This document shows, piece after piece, positions 46,401 through 57,521 of a stretch of DNA of 64,000 nt. This DNA comes from Kalmusia sp. IMI 367209 (Eukaryota > Ascomycota > Dothideomycetes > Pleosporales > Didymosphaeriaceae): NCBI GenBank assembly GCA_027946365.1, contig JAPEUQ010000005.1:2542001-2606000 (forward strand), in the 5' to 3' direction. The notes beneath the pieces were generated by a model, which saw only the letters and a program-made list of their open reading frames with translations, was not told the DNA's origin and searched no databases. Made by a program: the position numbers and the translations under genes. How positions within the stretch are numbered: the stretch's first letter is position 1; the number at the start of each line of letters is the position of its first letter.

Positions 46401-47967
46401 GCTCGTTGAAGTTGCGGCTCTTGACCTTTCGGAGAATAGACTCGCGAGAGATGCGTGGTATTTTAGGTCCGTCAATAGTGAGATCCGATTCGCTCACATC
46501 CTCAATCTCAGCGACTTCGACCTGCACGCCTAACTCAGTTTTCCTGTCATGGCTCTCTTGCGTCGGAGTGCTAGTGTCACGTTCGTCGTCAAAATTCATC
46601 AAGCGAAGTCTGTCCTCCAAGGACATTGAACCTTCGCGCATATTAAGCAGGTCGGCTTTTGAAATGCCGGCACCCGGTGGAAGCTGGGGGAGTGACCTTC
46701 GCGAGCTAGCACGCTCCGCGGCAGCTGAAAGGCCGACGCTGGAATCGCGTCGACGGTCATCCAGGGCTTGCATGCCTGGTAGTGGAGGAAGTGGCCTAGA
46801 CTCGCCGTCTGAGGCAGTAGAACCGTGGCGAGAGTTGCCCGTCTTTCCATTGGGAAGAGCGTTGGGCATAGGGCTGTTGTCGCGACCGAAGACATCATCG
46901 TATGTGTCGATGAGCGACGTATTCGCAGCCTCGGGACTCATGTGGCGCCAATCTTCGGGGAGGACAACGGGGGTCTTGTCCGTGTCTTCCAGGGACGCGT
47001 CGAAGCTGTCATCCTGATCGAAGCTCAATTCCTCTTCATCTGACTCGTAGCTTCCTTCCCGGGATCCCAGATGCGACCGACGAAGGATCAGGTGTGACCA
47101 TCTCGTACTCGTTGATTGTCGGTGGAGCTGCATCGAAAGTCACACTCTTCGCGTGGCGTCTGAGCGGACGAGGAGTCTGATGCTTCAGCTCGTCGTCTTC
47201 AGACCACATGCTAGAGTCTGGGTTGTACTCAATCGGGTTGAACCGCCCTGGGCTGGCGAGGGAAGACTTGGTGGGGGAGATGCGCCCTTCAGTGGGAGAG
47301 GGTTTGTCCCTTGTGGGGGAACCTGTGCTGTTGCTCAACGACGCGATCTTACTTGGAGAGCTCTTCGAAGGGCTCAGCATAGGAATCTTGCTCAGGCTCT
47401 CGCCACGGCGATGACCTCGACGCTCTTCATCCTGCTGACGTAGACCGGTGAGGCCACTGCCTCCATATGCGTTGCCCTGGACCTGGGTGCTCAACGGGCG
47501 TCCAGCAGCCAGTGGTCGATTTGGCGCTTGGACAGAGGTTGGATCGTATTCGTTCTTCTGCTCGCGGGCAAACATGCTGCTATTTTTGACACGCGACGCC
47601 TTCTTCAGATTCTCAATAGAGTTGCGCTTGGGCGACAAAGACGGCTCGCGTTCGAACTCGTTCTCAGACGCAAAACGGTTCTTGGGCGAGATTGTCTGCT
47701 CCTTCCAAAACAGCCGTGGGCTGTTTGTAAACGGAGATGAGTCGAAAGGCGAAGACTCCTTGGTTAGGAATACTTTCTGGGCCACGTTAGCGAGTGGCTC
47801 GGCGCCCGGGGCTGGAATGCTGGAGGAATTACCTTGGTGGGTTGATTGAAGTTGCCAGAGTTCCGCCGGCTCTCTGTGGAACCGATCTCGGAGAGTGGGC
47901 GTGACATGCTGCTGCCTTTGGTGGGCGAGGCAGTGGGTGTTTTGTTGATGCGCAGCGGCGACACCTG
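43405..47967 (-). CDS. BUD4: Bud4/anillin-like septation protein with PH domain, disrupted; 5' exon unresolved
   Basis: Exons: 47967-47833, 47776-44892, 44839-44115, 44064-43405. Removing one base near 47066 makes the total exactly 1468 codons. Recognisable order: SPLRINKTPTASPTKGSSM, disordered Ser/Pro-rich region, SFDASLEDTDKTPVVLPEDW with HMSPEAANTS, an RLFVKVVGVKDLDLPLPK plus TERTWFQLTLDNGLHCV domain, and a C-terminal PH domain beginning DCPYWRRRYFRLNGTKL and continuing FVEEGFRIRFANGEVIDFYA. The protein links septins with the division site at the cell cortex. Two lesions are visible: a +1 shift at 47066-47068 and a TAA at 43873-43875, inside the PH domain between SAFAEEE and GYMFVEEG, with the same frame open on both sides. 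The first codon seen follows an acceptor (CTAACAACAG), so the start codon lies in an upstream exon I could not fix. Confidence 0.82.
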
Positions 47968-48543
47968 CTGTTGTTAGCACGCGAATCAGTGTTTGTGTGG
48001 CCGCAGCGTGTTGCGCGCTGCATGCCATGGACGACGTACTGCCTCGTTGCGGGACATTGGACTCGACCAGCGCCGGCCTGGGGAGTCGATGCAGGTCGGC
48101 TACGGGCGCAGGCGTTGGCGAGGTATGCGGCGAAGAATGGCGGCTCCGTCGAGGAGTGCGCGCAGTAGATGGGATGCACGCTATCAAATAATGGCAGCAG
48201 AAGTGAACGTCTCACTCGCGCAGGCGCGGCGAATTGGGCTGAAGATGTTGAGGAGGAGAAGATGTGCTGCTGAAATGGGCCTGGACATGAGCCCGCGACA
48301 ACACAAGCATGGGTTGCATCCGGGTTGCGTGGTTGCTGGGGGCAACGGGCCTGATCGCTCCTGCCGCCCCGCTCTGATAGGCTGGCGCAAGCAGCGGCGC
48401 CAGAAATCTCGGAACCCCAGTCGAGCGACGACGCAACCTTGCAAGTCCTTGGATTTTCTTGATACACAATCCATGGCCGGTTTCCATGCATCACCACATT
48501 TAGTCCGTTCCTGCGTATTCCCCCCGTGCCTCTTCTCGTGATC
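47968..48543. promoter_or_regulatory. Divergent promoter region BUD4 / MRH4
   Basis: About 580 bp between outward-facing genes. It also holds the unresolved first exon of BUD4. Open frames on both strands here are unsupported. Confidence 0.5.
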
Positions 48544-50469
48544 ATGCTGCGCCAAACCGGGCGCGCCTGCCCCTTCTGCGAGGTACGCTCCTTGCTGGGT
48601 CGGTCGCCACTACTACAACAGACGCGCCTCTACGCCCAGCTGCAGCGCGACAGAGCAGCCCGATACGATGCTGCAGCCTCGCGATCGCGCTCACGGTCGT
48701 CGTCTCGCAGGCCTGATGCACCCCGGCCGTCGCGCATGGTCCTGTCGGATAGCGTTGCGCGACCAGCCCGTCCATCCTCGGATGGAAAGCCGGTCAGGAA
48801 GAAGCGCGATCCCTTCGCCCACCTCAATCGGACCAAAGCTACAGGAATACCAGAGCAAAGACAGGATCAGGGGCGGAAAGACTCATATACATCTGAACGA
48901 AGAGATGGAGATCGAAGACACGACAGGAGACGGACCAGCTCAGAGCCCTTCCATGCGCTAAAGATGCAGAAATCGCTTCAAGAGATACCATATAAGCTGA
49001 GATCAGCAATCAAGAAAAAGGCGGAACAGGTGGAATCTTTTGAGAGCTTGCCCTTAATGGACGCTGTGCAGCAGGCTATCAAAGACGCGCTACCCAACCT
49101 CGAGTACCGCCAGCCCACGCCAGCCCAAGCTGTGGCTATACCTGCGCTCCTCGGATTGCAAGCTCCGCGGCGGACAAGGAATCCAGTGAAGAAGACAGGC
49201 CCTGACTCTTTTCTATTAGCTGCCGAGACTGGCTCTGGGAAGACGTTAGCGTACCTTCTACCCACCATCGATGCTATCAAGCAGCAAGAGATAGCGGAGA
49301 AGGAGGAGGCTGAGCGCAAGGAGGCTGAAGACGCCGCTGCCAAGTTGGCCGATAAAAGCAAGAGAGATGACATCTTTGGCGTAGAAGAGCCTGATCTCAA
49401 CAAGGCCGTCGACCCCGCGCGTCCTCGTGCCGTGATCCTGGTCCCATCCGCTGAGCTCGTTGCCCAGGTGGGCGCCGTGGCCAAGTCGCTGTCTCACTCT
49501 GTCAAATTCCGCGCAGCACCCATCTCGGCAAAGAACTCTGCAACCGTCATCCGCAGCAGACTCTTCAATGAAAACGGCGTCGACGTTGTCATTAGCACTC
49601 CGCCTCTACTCGCCAGCATTGCAGAGAGCAACCCTAACATCTTGGCACGTGTCACGCATCTCATCATCGACGAAGCGGACTCTCTCTTCGATCGCTCCTT
49701 CAAGCCCTTTACCACCGAGATTTTGGAAAGGGCCACGCCATCGTTACAGAAACTCATGCTCTGTTCTGCGACCATCCCAAAATTTCTCGACAAGCACCTG
49801 GCAGACAAGTTCCCGGATATGCAGCGCTTGGTCACTCCCAATCTGCACGCTATTCCGCGACGTGTCCAACTTGGGGTTGTCGATGTTAACAAGGAGCCCT
49901 ATCGTGGCAACAAGATGCTAGCATGCGCCGACACCATCTGGCAGATAGGCAAAGCTTCTGCCGATTACGATCCCACCGAAGGCAAGGAAGCGGCGCCCAC
50001 AAAGCGCATTCTGGTCTTCGTCAATGAGCGCGACGATACAGACAAAGTTGCCGAGTACCTCGTCAAGAAGGGCATCGATGCAATGGCCTTCCACCGCGAC
50101 ACGGATCCGCACCGCCAAGCGAAAGCCCTAGCATCCTTTACCGGCACAGAAAAAATCAGAGAAGCCAAAGCAGGCGAAGCGAAGGAGGAAGTCGACAAGC
50201 TAGACGCGAGCAGTAGTAAGCGACAACTGCCCAACACCAAAGTCATCGTCACAACCGATCTCGGTTCACGAGGTATCGACACCGTTTCCGTCCGGCACGT
50301 CATCTTGTACGATGTACCGCACACTACCATTGACTTTATCCACCGTCTTGGTCGGACGGGCCGCATGGGCAGGCGAGGAAGAGGCATTGTGTTGGTCGGT
50401 CCTGGCGATCGAGCCGATGTTGTAAAGGAAGTGAGGGATGCTATGTTCAGGGGCGAAGCTTTGATCTAG
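48544..50469 (+). CDS. MRH4: Mitochondrial DEAD-box RNA helicase Mrh4
   Basis: Intronless, 641 residues from the ATG at 48544; the frame is open 18 bases further up but only to a GTG. The N-terminus MLRQTGRACPFC plus an Arg-rich, acid-poor stretch to about residue 60 is a mitochondrial presequence. Helicase motifs in order: Q motif region (RQPTPAQAVAIPALLG), Walker A AAETGSGKT (about 226-234), VPSAELVAQVG, STPPLLA, the DEAD box IIDEADSLFD (376-379), SAT (408-410), VFVNERDDTDKVAEYL, VTTDLGSRGID and HRLGRTGRMG (about 600). A charged insert (EEAERKEAEDAAAKL) after motif I and another near residue 540 are typical of Mrh4. It is required for assembly of the mitochondrial large ribosomal subunit, which fits the neighbouring mitoribosomal protein gene only loosely in distance. 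Confidence 0.93.
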   Translation: MLRQTGRACPFCEVRSLLGRSPLLQQTRLYAQLQRDRAARYDAAASRSRSRSSSRRPDAPRPSRMVLSDSVARPARPSSDGKPVRKKRDPFAHLNRTKATGIPEQRQDQGRKDSYTSERRDGDRRHDRRRTSSEPFHALKMQKSLQEIPYKLRSAIKKKAEQVESFESLPLMDAVQQAIKDALPNLEYRQPTPAQAVAIPALLGLQAPRRTRNPVKKTGPDSFLLAAETGSGKTLAYLLPTIDAIKQQEIAEKEEAERKEAEDAAAKLADKSKRDDIFGVEEPDLNKAVDPARPRAVILVPSAELVAQVGAVAKSLSHSVKFRAAPISAKNSATVIRSRLFNENGVDVVISTPPLLASIAESNPNILARVTHLIIDEADSLFDRSFKPFTTEILERATPSLQKLMLCSATIPKFLDKHLADKFPDMQRLVTPNLHAIPRRVQLGVVDVNKEPYRGNKMLACADTIWQIGKASADYDPTEGKEAAPTKRILVFVNERDDTDKVAEYLVKKGIDAMAFHRDTDPHRQAKALASFTGTEKIREAKAGEAKEEVDKLDASSSKRQLPNTKVIVTTDLGSRGIDTVSVRHVILYDVPHTTIDFIHRLGRTGRMGRRGRGIVLVGPGDRADVVKEVRDAMFRGEALI

Positions 50470-51330
50470 AGCAGGGTACGAAAACTGGGTATATCTTGTA
50501 ATGGTAGGTGTACGATATGTGAATCCGTCATAGACTAGACTACTTAGCATCTGCATTGCATGGCGTTTGGTAGGTATACAACTATCACCCGGTCATTCTT
50601 TGTCTTGGTGGCTCCACTTCTGGTGTCAATCCCTCTCCAGTGTCGCTGTATTTCTGTGACCTGTCAACTTCAGGTCGCATAACGCAAGCATAATGTTCAC
50701 AGGTCAAGGCTTCGTTATTGACCCCGCCGTAATAGACGCATAGCCTTTGGACCGCCGCTTAGCTGACACTTTACGAGTGGGCTGTGGCTAAGAGCGTTAC
50801 TGAGGCGGGGGACAGCAATTCTTAGGATGGCTCTTGGTGTCTTCTGCACTGCTTAGCGTTGATTGAGCACGCGCACAACGTGAGAGAGCTACAGAACTTG
50901 GACGTGTTTATCAACAGAAATGAGCACAACGGGCGCAGTGGGATCAAAATCGAAATCTCTTAACAAAGCCGAGCGTCTCGTCACTTGCAAAAAAGCGGAC
51001 TCAAATAATTTACAAATGGAATTTCATGCTAGCTGGCATCGTTCATCGTTCATACATCATGACACTAAATGTCCACGGATCGCTGATTCCCATGGCTTGC
51101 CTTCTTGGGCGCCGGGTCGCGTGTTCCTCGCATGTCCTCGTCGTAGCCTAACTGGTGTTGCTGCAAGAGCATCTTCGGGTATATATATTGAAGTCTCCCA
51201 TGTCGAACGCGCCCCTGTCGCGTGACGTTGTCGTGTACTTCGCTCGGTAACCTTCAGGCCATCCGAGGTGGCAATTTCGTTTCCGTCTTTCCGATTCTGT
51301 CGTTCTTCCATCTTAACCTCATGGAATCAT
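50470..51330. other. Convergent 3' regions
   Basis: Between MRH4 and a leftward small gene. No supported frame; 50920-51225 is an open frame without motif. Confidence 0.45.
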
Positions 51331-51945
51331 TCACTGGACCTCATAGATCTCCATGGCCTTCCGCAAATGGTGCAAGCTGCTCCTCTCGCCGTAGGCATGC
51401 TCAAGTGCCATGCGCCTCTCGACAGGACCCTTGGGCCTCGTGGCCTCGTAGCCCGCAATGGCCTTCTCCATGTCGTCCAGACTGGATCGCGAGCCGTAGG
51501 AGTCGAGCATGGCCTGGTTCCTTTCTTCCTGGGTGAGCTCGTACCCGTAGTTGGCGCGGGTGTTGTGGTCTGAGAGTTGCTGGTCGATGCCCATGCCAAT
51601 GAAGCGATTGGCCTGATCGAGGGTGACGGTGCGCTTGGAGGGTTCGGTGAAGAGGGTCTCCGGGATGTAGAGCATGCCAAAGGCGACGGCGGCCATGGTA
51701 GGTAGATACCTAGATTGGGTTAGTGGGTTGATTGCACAACGCCAGTGCCACGTGACGTACCATTTGGCAATGCGGCCGAGCTTTGGGGAGGCTCTTGAAG
51801 CTGTGGCTGCTGTAGCTGCTGCGGTGGCTGCGGTGGCTGCAATCAAGGGTGCGGCAGCCCGAGATGCGTTGAAGGCAGGTGCGGGTGCGTGAGTTGCGGT
51901 CGAGACGAATCGTCGGGCCATGGTTACTGGAGTTCGCGAATGCAT
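51331..51945 (-). CDS. Small probable mitochondrial protein of unknown function, 187 aa
   Basis: Two exons (51945-51761 and 51709-51331) give 188 codons. The N-terminus (MHSRTPVTMARRFVSTATHA and an Ala/Thr-rich stretch to about residue 58) is basic, acid-free and typical of an imported mitochondrial protein. A hydrophobic helix follows (YLPTMAAVAFGMLYIPETLF), then a charged soluble part with two related stretches, DSYGSRSSLDDMEKAIAGYE and EHAYGERSSLHHLRKAMEIY, which look like an internal duplication. Two starts are possible (51945 or 51921); upstream in-frame codons lie in a CA/GATGTT repeat and were rejected. The 51-bp intron has GT-AG ends but is a multiple of three and has no stop, so both spliced and unspliced forms are in frame. 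No family recognised. Confidence 0.75.
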   Translation of the reverse strand: MHSRTPVTMARRFVSTATHAPAPAFNASRAAAPLIAATAATAAATAATASRASPKLGRIAKWYVTWHWRCAINPLTQSRYLPTMAAVAFGMLYIPETLFTEPSKRTVTLDQANRFIGMGIDQQLSDHNTRANYGYELTQEERNQAMLDSYGSRSSLDDMEKAIAGYEATRPKGPVERRMALEHAYGERSSLHHLRKAMEIYEVQ

Positions 51946-53422
51946 GTTGATGTGACGTTGATGTTGATGTTGATGTTGATGTGCGTGGTAGTATATGTGT
52001 GTATGTATGTATGTGTGTATGTGGGTGGTGGACACGGGAGGAGTCTCTGTCTGCTTATATGTGCAGGTTGGCGTGGAGGTATGATGCTATGGGCCCCAGT
52101 TGACGTGCAGTGTTTAGATTGATTCTGATACAGTACTTGTTCAAGGGAAGGCTCCAGACGCGTGGGCAGGCGGGAATGTATATACGGGCATGGGCGGCGC
52201 ATCAGCTAGGTGGAGAGACAATGGCATCGAATGCTCGTGACAATCCCTCATCTCCGCATTCCAAAGCGTCACCCCACCAATCAGCAGGACGGCCGGTGCT
52301 CCCACAGCCGCGCACATCATGGGCCGACAGCCCAATCCGATACATTCTCGTGTTCCACCCCCAGCCCAAGCCTCTGCCGTGTGCCAGCAGACGCACCGAC
52401 GCAGCGCGACGCAGCGGGCAGTGCAGAGCGCAGTGGCTCTCGGCCGCGCATGTCACGCTTGGGGAGCGGAATGGCCTGCAACGAGCGAAAGCGGGAGTCC
52501 AACAGCCTAAGCGCGGCTGCTGCCGAGGCTGCTGCGCGCCTTGGTTTCCCGGGGGAACAGGCCGCCAGGCACAGAGAGCAGCGGGCCCGGCCAGCGGTGG
52601 TGAGGCGTCGTGTGAGATGGGGTGACCTCGGCTGTGGTTGCGCCCTCGACTTGCCGGCCATGTGGGCCGTGACGGCATCGTCTTTCGACCGCGACGCGAG
52701 CCTTGGTCCTTCGACAACCGCACGCGGACGTAGCTGCGCCTACATCACCTTGCATGCCTAGCACGCCGAGCTACCTTTGTACCATCGCACCTTCTGCATC
52801 AGAAGGATTCGTCTCCAGCCGTTCACCTGAGCACTGCACGATGACGACATCACCCCAGTACACAAAAACGCCCTCATCCCAAGACCTGCACTCCACACTC
52901 ACTGCACTCATTCATTATTAAGGTGCTGTTCGACTGAAACAGTCCAACAAGGCAAAGCGCAAGTGTTGAAACATACAAATCACGTGGAATGTCATGTGAT
53001 GACTAGCCTGACCCCATTCCACGACGTCTCAGATGTCCTTCCAGCAGCTTGCCGAGACGGGGTAGTATCAGATGTGCGGAACCTGGCTGTACTATCTAGC
53101 TTACTACACAGAAACCTGTGCAAAGCACCAAAATATCGCTCCTGTCATACCTCTCAGGACCAATGAGCTTTCGTTCCAACGTCGAAGCTACATCCAACTA
53201 TCCTCGTCCATTCTGTAGTCATATCTCTTGCCATCTGAGATTCAACCAGACTATCTTTTCTTTTCCCTGGATGCACAGAACTTGCCTGCTCATCACATCA
53301 AATACGGTATAGCATTGGATCGAAGACGCGTGATCCAAACTGTGGGGTTACTAACGAGCCGTGTTCCCGTAGTCTACTGCGCAAATCAACAACCCCCAAC
53401 TGCAACGCAACCTTTCACCATC
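51946..53422. other. Intergenic stretch, GC-rich centre
   Basis: Holds the promoter of the 187-residue protein, then a GC-rich part (52.1-52.8 kb) with overlapping spurious frames on both strands, then the leader of the tubby-like gene. An in-frame extension upstream of 53423 to 53228 was rejected as coding. Confidence 0.45.
51959..52025. repeat. GATGTT and ATGT microsatellites
   Basis: About four GATGTT units (51959-51981) followed by a mixed GT/ATGT run (51993-52025), just 5' of the leftward gene start. Confidence 0.8.
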
Positions 53423-54197
53423 ATGAACCCGGTCGTGGAATCAGAAAAATCAGAAGCCGGCCCCTTGGCCACTGATACGCCTGTTGATGCTCCACCTGCA
53501 TACACGCCCCATCCTCCATCAAGCGCATCAGGCTCTGCCACCCAAGTAAACGATGAGCGCAATCCCGCCAGCATCCCCAGTACCATGGGAGAAAAAAAGG
53601 TGTACACGACTTACCACGTGTACCTAGAGCAGAATTACATGCGAAAGCTCAAAGTTGCGACAGTGAAACATCTGAACTCGGAAGAGCCAAATTACCGATT
53701 CGAGTTTCCGGAAGAAGGCAAGCACGCGGGCCAAATGGTCATGCTAGCGGACAAAAGTGCATCGCCAGCTCACCTCGGAATCGCGATTTTCACAAAAGAC
53801 TTTGGTAATGGCACGCTAAACCTCTCCGACGGCCGCATCGCAAACATCTCGGTAGTCAAGCGCACCACGACCCGCCAAGAAGTGCGTTTGTTTCGACTTG
53901 ATATCCCAGAATGCGACGCCAGAGCAGCATCCGAGTACGTTATTTTGGGAAATGGGCTCGCATAATCACGGTGCTTCGAGGAGCGGCTTCGGCAATTTGG
54001 AGCTCATGGATGAGGACCGCAAAGTGTACGCAGTGCTACTCACTGCTTTTCATAAGAGCATGAAAAAATTGGGAAGATTGCATTTCATGGTTAAGCCCAA
54101 TGACGCACTGGTCGAGATGGCGATAGGGAGCTTGATGTCCATCTGGAAGAAAGCGGAGAGGGATGTTCGGAGTGGCCATATTGGTCTGAGGACCTAG
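53423..54197 (+). CDS. Tubby/LURP-like fold protein, uncharacterised (one apparent +1 frameshift)
   Basis: Skipping one base in the GGG at 53955-53957 joins two frames into 258 codons, 257 residues, with no stop. N-terminal 60 residues are Pro/Ser-rich and disordered (MNPVVESEKSEAGPLATDTP, then DAPPAYTPHPPSS, a PPAY motif that could bind WW or Nedd4-type domains). The rest reads as alternating beta strands: TYHVYLEQNYMRKLKVATVK, NYRFEFPEEGKHAGQMVMLA, GIAIFTKDFGNGTLNLSDGR, RQEVRLFRLDIPE, then after the shift FGNLELMDEDRKVYAVLLTA and GRLHFMV, ending in a helix MAIGSLMSIWKKAERDVRS. This pattern resembles fungal proteins with a tubby-C-terminal/LURP-one-like barrel, but I assign it on pattern only. 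It is probably cytosolic. Start at 53423 is the first ATG with good context (ATCATGA). Confidence 0.6.
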
Positions 54198-55058
54198 GTC
54201 TAACCGCCATCCATTGCACTTAGCCGTACCCAAGACCTTTCGCGTGCTAGCCCTACGCTGCCAAGTAGGTGTTAGCACCAGCGGTGTTAAAGGAACCCTT
54301 GAAACTAGTAATTATTGGCAGAACTTTACGCTTGGATATTCTATCGAACACACGCCGCAGACTGTATGCAGACTTCTTTCCGATAAATATGCCATAAGAG
54401 AAGCTCGGCGATGTAGTATCCATTAAGTGATCGCAAATCCATGATACAGAACAAGGATTTCATATTTCGGTGTAAACACCATTCATCTGCCAGCTGCGGG
54501 TGGACTAGATGCTCACGGTTTTCTGAACACTACTAAATCCACCCTCATATGTGTTATAGCCTCTCGCGCAATCGTCTCGCTATTACCCTCCTCAATTTTC
54601 TTTCTCCACATTCAGCCTCATGTTAAGCCCCGACGATGGTCATCGTTCGAATACGGAGTCGATTGGAAATGCGATCACAGGGCGGTCGGTCATTGCTCCG
54701 CTTGCGAAAACTTGATAAAAACACTAGCGAGCATTTAGTGATGCCCAGCACGATACTTTGCTTGAACATGCAATGCTTCAGTCCATGACGACACGTGGAC
54801 GGTTCAGTCCATTGCCCCCGCGTCTAGACCGCGAAATGGCCCACAATGGGTGAATACCACCCAATTACGGTTGGAAAATTTATGTGGTCGCATCTTCTTG
54901 CACCTTCCCTGTTGTCTAGGCGTGCCTTAGCTTATCGCACGACAGCTCGCGAACATGTCAACAATCCCACTGTAAAACACGAAACAACCACCACTACCAT
55001 TTCACTCGGTGCCTCCGCCCAATCACCATAGCTGCCATATTGGTTCACTTCAAGTGCA
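54198..55058. other. Intergenic stretch
   Basis: Between two rightward genes; right part is the permease promoter. No gene supported. Confidence 0.5.
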
Positions 55059-57013
55059 ATGGCTTCGCACCGCAAATTGGAGCAGGGTGACCTGAATGCA
55101 AAACGAGAGTATATGAATGCACCCCGAGAGACTGCAAGCGCCGAAGATGAAGAAGACCGGGGCGTTGCGGTGCCAATGTCCAACTTGCACGACACTTCAC
55201 CCAGCGTTTACCATGAAGTTTTCAGAGGACACACGCAGAGCGATACGAGAGACATGCGCCGAATGGGGAAAACCCAGGAATTAAGGGTACGATACGCGGC
55301 CTAGAATCATCCGGCAACTCTGATACGAATGCACAGAGAGACTACCGGCCATTGTCCGCTCTTGCATTCACCGTAATCATCCAAGGAACATGGGAGGTCC
55401 TGTTGACGGCAACAACCCAGGGGCTGGTGGACGGCGGACCTGCAGGACTGATCTGGTCTTACGTTTGGACCTTCATCGGCTTTACATTCATTGTCGCATC
55501 ACTTGCTGAAATGGCATCAATGGCACCGTGTGTTTTCTTTCCGCCTCGAGGGCTACGGATACTAATTCTTATAACAGTACTGCTGGCGGACAATACCACT
55601 GGGTGTCCGAATTCTCCCCTCCTTCGGTCCAAAAACCTTTCAGCTTCTTCATTGGTCGGTTCCTAAGCTTGTATAGACAGCCTTGGTAGCTAATCGGTAT
55701 AGGCTGGATGTCAACTCTATCATGGCAGGCTGGTACAGCTTCGGGTCCATTCCTTGTGGGCACGCTCATCCAGGCCTGCGCCACCGTCGTATATCCAGAC
55801 TTTGCACCAACCGGTTGGCAAAGCACACTTATGGTAATCGCCGTCACGTTCTTGGTATGGGTGTTGAACATCTGGGGCGCAAGACTGATGCCACTCTTCC
55901 AAAACATCATGCTGGTGGTGCACGTTTTCGGGTTCCTGGTCATCGTCATCGTGCTATGGGTCCTCTCACCTCGAGCCTCGGCCAAGATCACATTTACGCA
56001 GTTCACGAATGATGGCGGCTGGAGCTCCATGGGTCTGGCGTTGATGGTTGGCCAAATCTCGGCCATATACGCCTGTATTAGTGAGCGGCTACTGCGAGCT
56101 CAGTCATTGTCTATTCTAACGATAGTGTAGGCACTGACGCAGCGGCTCATATGTCCGAAGAAACCAAGGATGCAGGCAAGACTGTCCCGCGCGCTATACT
56201 TGGAGCCTATTTCCTGAATGGCGCTCTGGGCTTTGTGTTCCTCATTAGCTACATGTTTATGATGACTGATGTAAATGCAGCGCTAGATGATGCTACCGGC
56301 TATCCCCACATTTGGGTCTTCAGTCAGGCAGTTTCAAAAGGCGTGGTTGTCGTATTGAATGTTATTCCTACCGTGCTTATCTTCGCAGGTACACTGAGCT
56401 TCAATTTGTCGACCTCAAGGCAGACATGGGCTTTCGCAAGAGACCAAGGCCTCCCGTTCAGTGGTTGGATAGGACAAGTCAACAAGATTCTTCACGTGCC
56501 GGTAAATGCGATCACGTTGACATGCTTGATTACGGTCGCACTGTCCTTGATCAATATTGGGTCGAACGAGGCTTTCAACGCAAGTACGTCTATTTATTAT
56601 CATTCTGCCAATAAGCTACCACTTTCGGAGCTGGTGCAAAATGAGTCGGACTCACTCACACGTGACTAGTCATTTCACTCAACGTCGTCTCACTGATGAT
56701 TACCTACATCTTCAGCATCGGCGCCGTCCTCTACCGCCGCATTTACCATCCAGGCCGACTCCCTCGCTGCCGATGGTCGCTCGGTCGCTACGGTATTTTC
56801 ATCAACAGCGTTGGGCTTCTCTACGCCTTTCACGCTTTCTTCTGGAGCTTCTGGCCAAATGCAACGCCGACTACCTCAGCCGACTTCAACTGGGCAGCGG
56901 TCATGTTTTGTTCTGTTGCAGTATTCTCTCTGGCAGATTATGTGATCAGAGCAAAGAAAGTGTACACAGGACCTGTAGTCCTGGTAGAGGGATCGCGAAC
57001 GGCTTCGGCTTAG
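55059..57013 (+). CDS. Amino acid/GABA/choline permease (APC superfamily)
   Basis: Six exons (55059-55286, 55337-55527, 55578-55654, 55703-56080, 56131-56583, 56670-57013) total 557 codons, 556 residues. The N-terminal 75 residues are hydrophilic and cytosolic. About 12 hydrophobic helices follow. Family marks: RDYRPLSALAFTVIIQGTWE and GGPAGLIWSYVWTFIG at the first helices, SMAPTAGGQYHWVSEFSP (the consensus of fungal GABA/amino-acid permeases), STDAAAHMSEETKDAGKTVP on the cytosolic loop, and SRQTWAFARDQGLPFSGWIG. It imports amino acids, GABA or choline through the plasma membrane; the substrate cannot be told from sequence. The next gene, 508 bp downstream on the same strand, is a D-amino-acid oxidase, which suggests a nitrogen-scavenging pair. 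All five introns are 47-86 bp with GT-AG ends. Confidence 0.9.
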
Positions 57014-57521
57014 TCTTGTGCTCTCTGGGAGCGGAGATGCCAGGATGATCATGCTCCTGCATAGAGTAAGAGCCTCGCACCACAACTGCCACTGAGTCTC
57101 CACAGGATATGTAATTCAACAACGCCTTCGCTACGAGTCAATAGTTTGCGATCATGTCTACGCTAGATGGACCGGAATAATATACAATCTATTCCGACGT
57201 CGTGTGTCTCGTGATAACGACGCGCGTTCTCACAGACCACGTTTGACCAATATCTCCAGTACAATACACTGTTGCCTAGAGGTTAACCTGAAGATGTACG
57301 AATGACGCTCAAGAGATATATTCAACACCGGGGCTCGGAGTCAGACACTGTACATCGGCATAGCAGTACAGGGAATGCGCAGGATGATCTAGCCACAACT
57401 GGATAGTCGATGCGAGATACGAACCATGTTCTCACCCGCGGAGCACAGTATAAGAACAACGAAGTTTCACATGAGCTGTTTGGCAGTCAACACTTGCAAT
57501 TTCCACTGTTTATTCGAAGAA
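57014..57521. promoter_or_regulatory. Spacer between permease and D-amino-acid oxidase genes
   Basis: 508 bp on which the oxidase promoter must lie. Contains GATAG- and GATAA-like cores only by chance density; no clear operator recognised. Confidence 0.45.

Noticed and set aside
46406..47017. 203-codon plus-strand frame
   Set aside because: Antisense shadow of the BUD4 gene.
52202..52761. Overlapping 173- and 183-codon frames on both strands
   Set aside because: Mutual antisense in GC-rich DNA, without motif or initiator context.
53228..53422. Upstream extension of the tubby-like gene by 65 codons
   Set aside because: Composition unlike the rest of the protein and the ATG at 53423 has better context; the extension is probably 5' UTR.
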